Source: CAZAPV01 sp964487195 (GTDB taxonomy: Bacteria; Patescibacteriota; Patescibacteriia; SG8-24). From it: a DNA stretch of 22,330 nucleotides. The translations under genes were made by a program, and so were the position numbers. The stretch is taken from assembly GCA_964487195.1 (NCBI GenBank), contig CAZAPV010000011.1, positions 1-22,330 on the forward strand, in the 5' to 3' direction. The notes below the pieces were generated by a model, which saw only the letters and a list, made by a program, of their open reading frames with translations, was not told the origin of the DNA and did not search any database. Below, in pieces: positions 7,388 through 13,881 of the stretch. Numbering within the stretch: the first letter of the stretch is position 1; each line of letters starts with the position of its first letter.

Positions 7388-8938
7388 ATGAAAAAAAATT
7401 CCGCACGCGGGTTCACGCTGCCGGAGCTGCTCGTCGTCATCTCGATCATCGGGACGCTTTCGACGATCGGCGTCGTGTCGTTTTCGAGCGCGCGGGCGCA
7501 CGCGCGCGACGCGAAGCGTGCGTCCGACCTGAAGCAGATCCAGACCGCGGTCGAGCTGTTCTTTGAGAATCACGGCTACTATCCCGGCGATCAGCAAGCG
7601 GGGCCGGAAGGTTTGATTTTGGGATTGCCGGAAACGAAGACGCTCTCGGACGCCGGGTTCGGACCGACGGTGATCGGCACGCCGTACATGGTGACCGTCC
7701 CGGCGAATCCGGAGCCGGGCGGGACGCCGTACGTCTACCGTTCGCGCACCGCCGAGGGCGGGGACTGCAATGCCGACCGCTGCGATTCCTACGCGATCCT
7801 GTTCACGCTCGAACGCCCGACCGGCGCATATCTCGCCGGTCCGCATGCCGTCACGCCGACCGGGATCGTCGGACCCGAAGGCGGATACGCGGGCGAGGGA
7901 CTCACCTCCGCAGGCGGACAGCTGATCGGACTGCACGGCTCGCCCGGACAGCTGCAGCGCTATGCCGATATCGCGACAGTCGCGGTGAAGGATTTCGTCT
8001 CGGATCCCGGCGTGCAGACCGTCACCGAAACCGCGGTCGCGCCGGCCGCGGCGACCGTCGCGGTCGCGAACACCGCGCTCTCCACCGCGTCGTTCGGTTC
8101 GTACGCGTTCCTGTTTTTCACGCAGCCGATCCTGCTGTTGCGCCGCCAGAAACGGAAAGCGTGGGGCATCGCGTATAACGCGCTCACCCGCGTCCCGGAG
8201 GATCTCGTCATCATTCGATTGCGCGACGCCGCGACGAAGAAAATCGTGAAGAGCACCGTTACCGATAGCGACGGCCGTTTCTCGTTTTTGGTTCCTGCTG
8301 GTCGGTATGCGATCGAAGCGGCGAAAGAAGGACTGGCGTTCCCGAGCCGTTTCACCGAAGGGAAACGGGAGGACGGTCCGTTCATCGACCTGTACCACGG
8401 CGAACCGATCGAGGTCGCGGCGCCGGGCGCGGTGCTCACGCCGAACATCCCGCTCGACCCCGCAACGCAAGATGCCGCCGACGCGGCGGTCGTGAGGAAG
8501 GAGCATCGCCGCCAACTGCAGCGCATCGCCGCTGCGGTGAGTCCGACGCTCGGCGGACTGGCGTTTCTCGTCAAACCATCGGCGTTCGTCGGCTTGCTGT
8601 TCGCCGCACAGGTCGTGGCGTATCTGCTGTTCCGCCGCCTCGCCGTGCCGCCGCAGTCGAAGAATTGGGGGATCGTCTACGAAAAACGGACGCGCAAGCC
8701 GGTGTCGCAGGCGATTTTAAGGATCTTCGCGCTGCCGTACAACAAACTGCTCGAGACGCAGGTCACCGACGCGCAGGGGCGCTACCATTTCCGCGTCGGG
8801 AGCAACGTCTATTATCTCACCGTCACGAAGCAGGGATTTCTGAAAACGGAAACCGATCCGATCGATCTTTCGAACGTGGCGGAACCGACGGTGATCGCCT
8901 CCGATCTCCCGATCGCGTCGGAAAAACGCGGGGCGTAG
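7388..8938 (+). CDS. Prepilin-like protein fused to a membrane protein with two carboxypeptidase-regulatory-like repeats
   Basis: ATG 7388, 2 nt after the gpmI stop, gives 516 residues. Residues 1-8 end in Gly and precede FTLPELLVVISIIG, a canonical type IV prepilin site with Glu at +5. A GspG-like pilin domain follows to about 145 (YYPGDQQ, a Cys127/Cys132 pair, SYAILFTLE). After a Gly/Ala-rich linker, a hydrophobic segment at 236-251 leads to a beta-sandwich repeat at about 257-317 (WGIAYNALTRVP ... VTDSDGRFSFLVPAGRYAI). A second hydrophobic stretch at 387-416 leads to a second repeat at 425-486 (WGIVYEKRTRKP ... VTDAQGRYHFRVGSNVYYL). The two repeats share WGI-x-Y, VTD-x-x-GR and a terminal K-x-G, as in the CarboxypepD_reg-like fold. 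A pilin with internal membrane segments could not assemble conventionally, so it may be a membrane-tethered pseudopilin. The frame is continuous. Domain calls are firm; function is unknown. Confidence 0.75.
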   Translation: MKKNSARGFTLPELLVVISIIGTLSTIGVVSFSSARAHARDAKRASDLKQIQTAVELFFENHGYYPGDQQAGPEGLILGLPETKTLSDAGFGPTVIGTPYMVTVPANPEPGGTPYVYRSRTAEGGDCNADRCDSYAILFTLERPTGAYLAGPHAVTPTGIVGPEGGYAGEGLTSAGGQLIGLHGSPGQLQRYADIATVAVKDFVSDPGVQTVTETAVAPAAATVAVANTALSTASFGSYAFLFFTQPILLLRRQKRKAWGIAYNALTRVPEDLVIIRLRDAATKKIVKSTVTDSDGRFSFLVPAGRYAIEAAKEGLAFPSRFTEGKREDGPFIDLYHGEPIEVAAPGAVLTPNIPLDPATQDAADAAVVRKEHRRQLQRIAAAVSPTLGGLAFLVKPSAFVGLLFAAQVVAYLLFRRLAVPPQSKNWGIVYEKRTRKPVSQAILRIFALPYNKLLETQVTDAQGRYHFRVGSNVYYLTVTKQGFLKTETDPIDLSNVAEPTVIASDLPIASEKRGA

Positions 8939-8945
8939 CGACGCT

Positions 8946-8974
8946 TTGTCAACTCGCGGCGGCGCTGGCATACT
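8946..8974 (+). promoter_or_regulatory. Promoter of nth, predicted leaderless
   Basis: TTGTCA (8946-8951), a 17-nt spacer ending in TGG, and CATACT (8969-8974) make a near-consensus extended -10 promoter. The box ends 6 nt before the nth ATG at 8981, so the transcript should start at or beside the initiation codon. Confidence 0.75.
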
Positions 8975-8980
8975 GGCTGC

Positions 8981-9622
8981 ATGCCCACGTCGAACTACGG
9001 CGCAGTCGTGCGCACGCTCATCGATCGATACTCCGAACCGGCCGCGTCCGTGAAAGAGACGCCGTGGGAGTCGCTCCTTTTTACCGCGCTCTCGGCGCGA
9101 AGCCGCGACGACCAGACCGAACCGGTGTTCCGCGCGCTCATCGCGGCGTACCCCGCGCCGGCGGATCTCGCGAAAGCGAAACGCGCAGACGTCGAGCGCA
9201 TCCTCAAACACATCGGCCTGTTCCGCAGCAAAGCGAAGAACGTGATCGCCATGGCCGAGGCGCTCATGGAACGGCACGGCGGCCGCGTTCCTTCAGATAT
9301 GGATGCGCTCGTCGCGCTGCCGGGCGTCGGCCGGAAAACCGCGAGTTGCGTCCTGGTGTACGCGTACGGCATCCCGGCGATTGCCGTCGACACGCATGTC
9401 CTCCGTATCGTCAACCGCCTCGGCTGGGTGAAAGAGAAGACGCCGGAGAAAACCGAACGCTCGCTGCGGCGGACGCTCCCCAAGCGTTTCTGGATCGACA
9501 TCAACCGCGTGATGGTGTCGTTCGGACGCGCGATTTGCGTGCCCGGACGGCCGAAGTGCTGGCGATGCCCGGTGCGCCGATGGTGCGCATATCCGAAGAA
9601 AACCCCCGCGCCGAAAAAATAG
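8981..9622 (+). CDS. nth: Endonuclease III, base-excision DNA glycosylase with [4Fe-4S] cluster
   Basis: This 213-residue HhH-GPD glycosylase/AP lyase removes oxidised pyrimidines from DNA. The helix-hairpin-helix LPGVGRKTA at 113-121 carries catalytic Lys119, and Asp137 in VDTHV is the second catalytic residue. The iron-sulfur ligands Cys186, Cys193, Cys196 and Cys202 follow the exact C-x6-C-x2-C-x5-C spacing of the family. LSARSRDDQT at 37-46 corresponds to the LSAQTTD segment of the E. coli enzyme. The Lys/Pro-rich last nine residues are probably disordered. The start is supported by the promoter 6 nt upstream. The PAP2 gene begins 1 nt after the stop, so nth heads a four-gene envelope/repair transcript ending at the terminator at 12240. 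It lacks a Shine-Dalgarno site, consistent with leaderless translation. Confidence 0.95.
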   Translation: MPTSNYGAVVRTLIDRYSEPAASVKETPWESLLFTALSARSRDDQTEPVFRALIAAYPAPADLAKAKRADVERILKHIGLFRSKAKNVIAMAEALMERHGGRVPSDMDALVALPGVGRKTASCVLVYAYGIPAIAVDTHVLRIVNRLGWVKEKTPEKTERSLRRTLPKRFWIDINRVMVSFGRAICVPGRPKCWRCPVRRWCAYPKKTPAPKK

Positions 9623-9623
9623 T

Positions 9624-10172
9624 ATGCCGCAATTCGACACCGCGTGGTTCCGCACAATCAACGATCTCGCCGGAAAATCGCCCGCGCTCGACGCGATCGG
9701 CGTCTTTTTCGCATCGTATCTTCTGCCGTTCATGGTCGCGGCGCTTGCGGTCAATGCGGCACTGCCATGGATCCGGCGTGCGAACGATTCCGAAAAAAGG
9801 AAATCGCTCGCCACGTTCGCGAGCGCGATGATCGCCGGCGGTCTCGCAGAGCTCGGCAATAATCTTTTCAGCCGTCTGTATTTCCGTCCGCGGCCGTTCG
9901 TCGCGATGCAGGTGCACCAACTGATCGCCAAATCCGCGGCCGATCATTCGTTCCCGTCCGGCCACGCGTCGTTCGCGTTCGCAGTCGCGTTCACGTACCT
10001 GTTCGTCCAGCGGAGAATCGGGATCGCGCTGCTCGTCTGCGCCGCGGCGATCGCGGTCGGCCGCGTCTACGTCGGCGTGCATTATCCGCTCGACGTGATC
10101 GCGGGCGTCGCCGTCGGCTTTTTTTGGGCGGTCGTTGTCCGCGCGGTCAGACGGCGCGCCGCATCCGTATGA
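9624..10172 (+). CDS. PAP2-superfamily membrane phosphatase, undecaprenyl-diphosphatase-like (BcrC type)
   Basis: This 182-residue polytopic protein has about five hydrophobic segments. The three PAP2 motifs are visible: RLYFRPRP at 84-91, where the usual leading Lys is Arg or displaced; PSGH at 111-114; and GRVYVGVHYPLD at 146-157 with Arg147, His153 and Asp157. Members with this size and pattern dephosphorylate undecaprenyl diphosphate on the outer membrane face and recycle the carrier for peptidoglycan and glycan export. A phosphatidylglycerophosphate phosphatase role remains possible. It starts 1 nt after nth, and its stop overlaps the next start as ATGA. The neighbouring sugar-nucleotide and MltG genes support a cell-envelope role. 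Confidence 0.85.
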   Translation: MPQFDTAWFRTINDLAGKSPALDAIGVFFASYLLPFMVAALAVNAALPWIRRANDSEKRKSLATFASAMIAGGLAELGNNLFSRLYFRPRPFVAMQVHQLIAKSAADHSFPSGHASFAFAVAFTYLFVQRRIGIALLVCAAAIAVGRVYVGVHYPLDVIAGVAVGFFWAVVVRAVRRRAASV

Positions 10173-11218
10173 AGGCGATCATCCTCGCCGGCGGCACCGG
10201 CACGCGGCTGTGGCCGTTGTCGCGAAAACGGGATCCGAAGCAGGTGCAGCCGGTGATCGGCGGCGATTCGCTCCTCCAGGCGACGTATCGCCGCATCCGT
10301 AAAGGGTTCGCCGCGAAGGACGTGTACGTGGCGACCGCCGAATCACAGGCGAACGTCGTTCGCACGCAGCTGCCGTCTCTTCCGAAGAAAAATCTGATCG
10401 CCGAGCCGTGCCGCCGCGAAACCGCGGCCGCGATCGGATATGCGCTCGCGAAGATCGCGGCGAAAGAACCGCACGCGACGTTCGTCACCGTGAACTCCGA
10501 CGCGTACGTCCGCGACGAACGCGAGTACCACCGGATACTGCGCGGGGCGGCGCGCGCGGTCGCGGCGAAACCGGACCACGCGGTGCTCGTCGGCGTCCGG
10601 CCGTCCTATCCGGAGACCGGGTACGGATATATAAAGATGGGCCACAAGGCCGGGACGGGCGGCGTGTACGCCGTCGATCGGTTCGTCGAAAAACCGGACG
10701 CCGCGACCGCCCGCCGTTACGTCGCGGACGGCCGCTATCTTTGGAATCCCACGCTGATCGTCGGCCGCGTCGACCGTTTTCTCGGACGGTACGACCGTTT
10801 TCTTCCGGCGCACGCGTCGATTTTCCGTCGCATGGTCGGCGCCTCGAATGCGGCGGCGCGGCGGCTGTTCGCGCAGCTTCGGCCGATCAGCATCGACTAC
10901 GGCATCCTCGAGAAAGACGACAAGCTGCTCGTCATCCCCGCGGATTTCGGATGGGCCGACGTCGGCAATTGGCGGACGGTGCGTGACATCGTCGGCGCGG
11001 GAGGAAGCGCGGTGCGCGGCCTCCACGTCGGCGTGGACTCGAACAACAATTTGATTTACGCGCCGAAAGGGAAGTTGATCGCGACCGCCGGACTCAAAGA
11101 CACGGTGATCGTGGATGCCGGCGACGCGCTGCTCGTCTGTCCCGCGGACCGGTCACAGGACGTCAAACGGATCGTCGCCTCGCTCGAGAACGACCGCGCG
11201 CTCCGCAAGTACGCGTGA
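10169..11218 (+). CDS. manC: Mannose-1-phosphate guanylyltransferase (GDP-mannose pyrophosphorylase)
   Basis: This enzyme makes GDP-mannose from GTP and mannose-1-phosphate, feeding glycan synthesis. The 349 residues match the short form; there is no C-terminal phosphomannose isomerase domain. The pyrophosphorylase signature GGTGTRLWPLSR is at 8-19, with DPKQ after it. FVEKP at about 172-176, SIDYGILE and GWADVGNW (about 264-271) are characteristic of mannose-specific family members. The chosen ATG overlaps the PAP2 stop (ATGA); longer upstream starts would run into that gene and lack homology. MltG follows after 3 nt. Substrate specificity is well supported by the motifs but not proven; a related hexose-1-phosphate could be used. 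Confidence 0.9.
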   Translation: MKAIILAGGTGTRLWPLSRKRDPKQVQPVIGGDSLLQATYRRIRKGFAAKDVYVATAESQANVVRTQLPSLPKKNLIAEPCRRETAAAIGYALAKIAAKEPHATFVTVNSDAYVRDEREYHRILRGAARAVAAKPDHAVLVGVRPSYPETGYGYIKMGHKAGTGGVYAVDRFVEKPDAATARRYVADGRYLWNPTLIVGRVDRFLGRYDRFLPAHASIFRRMVGASNAAARRLFAQLRPISIDYGILEKDDKLLVIPADFGWADVGNWRTVRDIVGAGGSAVRGLHVGVDSNNNLIYAPKGKLIATAGLKDTVIVDAGDALLVCPADRSQDVKRIVASLENDRALRKYA

Positions 11219-11221
11219 CAT

Positions 11222-12241
11222 ATGTCGAAACGGTCCCTCATTTCTCTCGCGCTCATCGCGCTGCTCGCCGGCGGCGCGTGGACCGGCGTGTATTACGCGA
11301 CACCGGCGACGGAAAACGCGTCCGCATTCACGATTGCGCCCGGCGAGAGTGCAGACGCCATCATCAAGAGTCTTGAGAAGCAGGGGATCGTCCGTAGCGG
11401 ATTGCTGTTCAAAGTCGCGCTGCGGCAGAGCGGCCTCGGGACGGCGCTGCAGCCGGGGACGTATGATCTGCGCGGCGTGACGAGTTACGTGGAACTCGTC
11501 CGGCGACTGACCCAAGGCGGCGTTGCGGCGAGCGAGCTCGTCGTCCGGATCATCGAAGGATGGAGCCTGCGCGACATCGCGGCGAACCTCGCGGCGATAG
11601 GGTATCCGAAAGCGGACGCGTTTTTTTCCGCGACCGGCAAACCGGCCGTGCTCGCCGGTTCGCCGGACTACTCGGCGGAGTTCCCGTCGCTCGCCGGCAA
11701 GCCGCGAAACGTCAGTCTTGAAGGATATCTTTTTCCCGACACCTACCGTGTGTACCGCGACGCGACGCCCGAAGATCTCGTCCGGACGTTCCTGAAGAAT
11801 TTCGAAAAAAAGATCACCCCGGATCTGCATCGCCGGATCGCGGCGAGCGGCCACTCGTTTTTTCAGACGCTCACCATGGCGAGCATCGTCGAACGCGAGG
11901 TGCGCGGCGACGACGATCGCCGCATCGTCGCCGATATTTTTTGGCGGCGACTCGCGAACGGGATCGCGCTGCAGGCGGACTCGACGGTGAATTACGCCAC
12001 CGGCAAAAGCATCGCGTCGGTGACCGCCGCGGATCTCGCGGTGAAGTCGCCGTACAACACGTACAAGTACCCCGACCTGCCGCCCGGCCCGATCTGCAAC
12101 CCCGGCCTTTCCGCCATCGCAGCCGCGGCCGCGCCGACGCCGAACGACTATTGGTATTTCCTGACTGACAAGGACGGCATCGTGTACTACGCCAAAACGC
12201 TCGCCGAGCATAACCGGAACAAAGCGAAGTATTTGCGGTGA
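11222..12241 (+). CDS. mltG: Endolytic transglycosylase MltG (YceG family)
   Basis: This 339-residue inner-membrane protein cleaves nascent glycan strands and is thought to terminate peptidoglycan elongation. One N-terminal membrane segment lies at about 5-24. A LysM-like region starts at FTIAPGESADAIIKSLEKQG (36-55). EGYLFPDTY at 167-175 and ASIVERE at 220-226 form the catalytic region, with Glu224 corresponding to the family's catalytic glutamate. The C-terminal SPYNTYKYPDLPPGPICNPG-type block is diagnostic and is followed by DYWYFLTDKDG. It starts 3 nt after manC without a Shine-Dalgarno site and is the last gene of its transcript: a terminator hairpin overlaps its stop codon. Its presence implies a peptidoglycan wall. 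Confidence 0.95.
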   Translation: MSKRSLISLALIALLAGGAWTGVYYATPATENASAFTIAPGESADAIIKSLEKQGIVRSGLLFKVALRQSGLGTALQPGTYDLRGVTSYVELVRRLTQGGVAASELVVRIIEGWSLRDIAANLAAIGYPKADAFFSATGKPAVLAGSPDYSAEFPSLAGKPRNVSLEGYLFPDTYRVYRDATPEDLVRTFLKNFEKKITPDLHRRIAASGHSFFQTLTMASIVEREVRGDDDRRIVADIFWRRLANGIALQADSTVNYATGKSIASVTAADLAVKSPYNTYKYPDLPPGPICNPGLSAIAAAAAPTPNDYWYFLTDKDGIVYYAKTLAEHNRNKAKYLR

Positions 12242-12259
12242 CGCGCTTGCGTCTTTTTT
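12240..12259 (+). terminator. Intrinsic terminator overlapping the mltG stop codon
   Basis: GACGC (12240-12244), loop GCTT and GCGTC (12249-12253) are followed directly by six T residues (12254-12259). The left arm begins inside the TGA stop. The stem is short but fully paired and ends the nth-mltG transcript. Confidence 0.6.
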
Positions 12260-12264
12260 GCGGC

Positions 12265-12294
12265 TTGTGGTAAGGAACCGGCCGGACTTATACT
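12265..12294 (+). promoter_or_regulatory. Promoter of the heptad-repeat gene
   Basis: TTGTGG (12265-12270), an 18-nt spacer and TATACT (12289-12294) precede ATG 12310 by 15 nt after the -10 box. The predicted leader is about 8 nt, too short for a normal Shine-Dalgarno site. Confidence 0.6.
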
Positions 12295-12309
12295 TCACAG
12301 GCCATTCCT

Positions 12310-12639
12310 ATGGAAAACGAACGGCATGCGTCGGAAAGGGATCGGGAGAGCGGCGATTTGCGGACGATGGTGAACGACATTCTCGTCACCGTCCACGATT
12401 TCGCGGAGACGGTCGATCAACGATTTGCATCGATCGATCTTCGTTTTGAAGCGGTTGATAAACGGTTTGAGATGGTTGATAAACGTTTTGATGCGGTTGA
12501 TAAACGATTTGAGCGGGTTGAAAAGGATATCACTGAGATGAAAGCGACGATGGTGACCAAAGATTATCTCGACGATAAACTCGCCGACCTGCGCGGCGAT
12601 ATCATGACGATGCTGCGCCGTTTCCCGCGCGCGGCATAA
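12310..12639 (+). CDS. Small heptad-repeat coiled-coil protein of unknown function
   Basis: This 109-residue protein is dominated by seven-residue repeats from residue 35 to 72: VDQRFAS, IDLRFEA, VDKRFEM, VDKRFDA, VDKRFER, then VEK. Phe and Val/Ile fall at alternating 3-4 spacing, the a/d pattern of a coiled coil, so it should form a long helical dimer or trimer. The ends (1-20 and about 80-109) are charged and not repetitive. No signal peptide or membrane segment is present. Three repeats are nearly identical at DNA level and AT-richer than the surroundings. It has its own promoter after the mltG terminator and is followed at once by the -35 of the next gene, so it is monocistronic. Similar short repeat proteins occur in many bacteria and phages without assigned roles. 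Confidence 0.7.
   Translation: MENERHASERDRESGDLRTMVNDILVTVHDFAETVDQRFASIDLRFEAVDKRFEMVDKRFDAVDKRFERVEKDITEMKATMVTKDYLDDKLADLRGDIMTMLRRFPRAA
12454..12516 (+). repeat. Three tandem 21-nt repeats encoding coiled-coil heptads
   Basis: Units at 12454-12474, 12475-12495 and 12496-12516 share GTTGATAAACG-n-TTTGA and differ at a few positions. Each unit is exactly seven codons, so unit gain or loss keeps the frame. A more diverged unit precedes them at about 12433. Confidence 0.9.
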
Positions 12640-12668
12640 TTGACAACGGCCGTTTTTTGCGCTACGCT
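12640..12668 (+). promoter_or_regulatory. Consensus promoter of the 373-residue gene
   Basis: Perfect TTGACA (12640-12645), a 17-nt spacer and TACGCT (12663-12668). The -35 begins one base after the preceding stop codon. Transcription from about 12675 gives a leader of roughly 40 nt, enough for the Shine-Dalgarno site at 12703. Confidence 0.75.
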
Positions 12669-12702
12669 CCGGCGAGCAGTTCTTTCTAAGAACCCAACGA
12701 CC

Positions 12703-12709
12703 GAGGAGG
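12703..12709 (+). promoter_or_regulatory. Strong Shine-Dalgarno site deciding the ATG at 12715
   Basis: GAGGAGG sits 5 nt before ATG 12715. It selects this start over an in-frame TTG at 12640 that lies within the promoter. Confidence 0.8.
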
Positions 12710-12714
12710 CAGCG

Positions 12715-13836
12715 ATGGATTCGGATTTCATGAAGCTCGACGGCACGAACATGTACGTCGCGGTGCGGCATGGCGCGCACTTCGATAATCTGTACCGCGT
12801 CGAACTGGGCGAGATCGTCATCACGCGACGGTGGCGGCGGCACACGATGTACGATTCGATCTACAGCGCGCTGCGCAGTCGTGTCGAGATCGCGCTCAAG
12901 TACGGCGTCGAGAAGGCGGGGAACGACAGATCCGAACTCCGACAGCTCGAGCAGCTGAAGGGATTCGTCACGAGCGCGCACGTCGCGCTCGGGGAGAGCG
13001 CGAGCGTCGCCCGCGTCCAGCCGCTGTTCGCGGCGATCGAGGGCGGACTCGCCCGAAAACGCAACGCGCACAAGAAAGACGCAGCCGCGAGAGCCGCATC
13101 CGGCGCGGTCACGACGTCGCGCGGCGCGGTGAACCGCGGCGCCACCAAGGCGCGGCTCACGGCGATCGGACGCCGACTCACGCTGCGCGAACACGAAGCG
13201 AGCGCGATCGCGCGCCGCATCGGCGCAGACGGCCGCGCGCTGTTCCGTCTGCTCCATGGGCAGCTCGAGATCGTCCGGGACATCGATCGCGCCGTCTCCG
13301 CGTTGTGTGTCCACGAATTCGCGCGGCGGGGCACGACGACCGCGAAACAGCGCGCGGCGATCGCCTCCAGGATTCATTTCCTCGAGGGTGAAGCTGCAGC
13401 GCTCAAGGTCGCACCATTTTCGCGCTTTACCGCACTGTTGCGGGGGCACCTGGAGATCGCCGCGGAATGCGCGGAGCTTGGGGACAGCAAGGTATTCTGT
13501 AGGCGACTCGACTCCGTCTTGCAGATGACGACGCAGATCTTCGTGCATAAGCGCCTCGAGGACGCGATCATGCTGTGCGCGGTCGCGTCGTACGGAGCCG
13601 ATACGCCGACGACTCGTCGCGATCTCCGCAAGAACCTCTCTCGGATACGATCGTGGTTCGCGGCGTTGTCCACGACGTCGTCGCCAGCCTTACGTTTTTC
13701 GCTGATTTTTTCGCCGGAGAAGGCGTCACTCATCGACATCGCTATGCTCGACGCAGACCGCGCCGTCACGAACGGCGACATCCTGTCCGCCAAGGACGCG
13801 CTCAAGTCCATGGCGCAACGGCTGTTCTCATATTGA
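12715..13836 (+). CDS. Unrecognised 373-residue helical protein
   Basis: I do not recognise this protein. It has no signal peptide or membrane segment. An N-terminal part (1-65) includes MYVAVRHGAHFDNLYRVELG and a basic RRWRRH patch, possibly a small beta-rich domain. A strongly basic linker (about 113-150, with RKRNAHKKD and Ala/Thr/Arg-rich sequence) follows. The rest looks helical, with many Ala, Arg, Leu and Glu residues and cysteines at scattered positions. The basic linker could allow nucleic-acid contact, but that is a guess. The gene has a consensus promoter, a roughly 40-nt leader with a strong Shine-Dalgarno site and a dedicated terminator, making it a self-contained unit. Its initiation style differs from the leaderless housekeeping genes and resembles the minus-strand phosphoesterase pair, hinting at separate origin or regulation. 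Confidence 0.75.
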   Translation: MDSDFMKLDGTNMYVAVRHGAHFDNLYRVELGEIVITRRWRRHTMYDSIYSALRSRVEIALKYGVEKAGNDRSELRQLEQLKGFVTSAHVALGESASVARVQPLFAAIEGGLARKRNAHKKDAAARAASGAVTTSRGAVNRGATKARLTAIGRRLTLREHEASAIARRIGADGRALFRLLHGQLEIVRDIDRAVSALCVHEFARRGTTTAKQRAAIASRIHFLEGEAAALKVAPFSRFTALLRGHLEIAAECAELGDSKVFCRRLDSVLQMTTQIFVHKRLEDAIMLCAVASYGADTPTTRRDLRKNLSRIRSWFAALSTTSSPALRFSLIFSPEKASLIDIAMLDADRAVTNGDILSAKDALKSMAQRLFSY

Positions 13837-13865
13837 CCCCTTCCATCTCGACGGAAGGGGTTTTT
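13837..13865 (+). terminator. Intrinsic terminator after the 373-residue gene
   Basis: CCCCTTCC (13837-13844), an 8-nt loop and GGAAGGGG (13853-13860) are followed by TTTTT. The stem begins directly after the TGA stop. The uvrD -10 box starts 5 nt after the T-tract. Confidence 0.9.
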
Positions 13866-13869
13866 CTTA

Positions 13870-13875
13870 TATACT
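13870..13875 (+). promoter_or_regulatory. -10 box of uvrD, predicted leaderless
   Basis: TATACT lies 6 nt before the uvrD ATG at 13882. The -35 position falls in the right arm and T-tract of the preceding terminator, and no good -35 is present. The spacing matches the pgk and nth promoters. Confidence 0.55.
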
Positions 13876-13881
13876 GATGGC

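Noticed and set aside
4395..7406. A 1003-codon open frame on the minus strand
   Set aside because: It lies antisense to eno and gpmI, whose products have complete active sites. Its predicted protein is Arg/His/Asp-rich low-complexity sequence, as expected from the mirror of GC-rich codons.
7900..8110. Hidden frameshift joining a pilin gene to a separate membrane protein gene
   Set aside because: The frame is open with uniform codon use through the linker, and I see no start codon with ribosome-binding site for a second gene. It remains worth checking with read data.
8933..8947. Possible terminator GCGT-AGCG-ACGC-TTT after the prepilin fusion
   Set aside because: The stem is only 4 bp and the T-run three bases, too weak to support, though termination somewhere here is likely.
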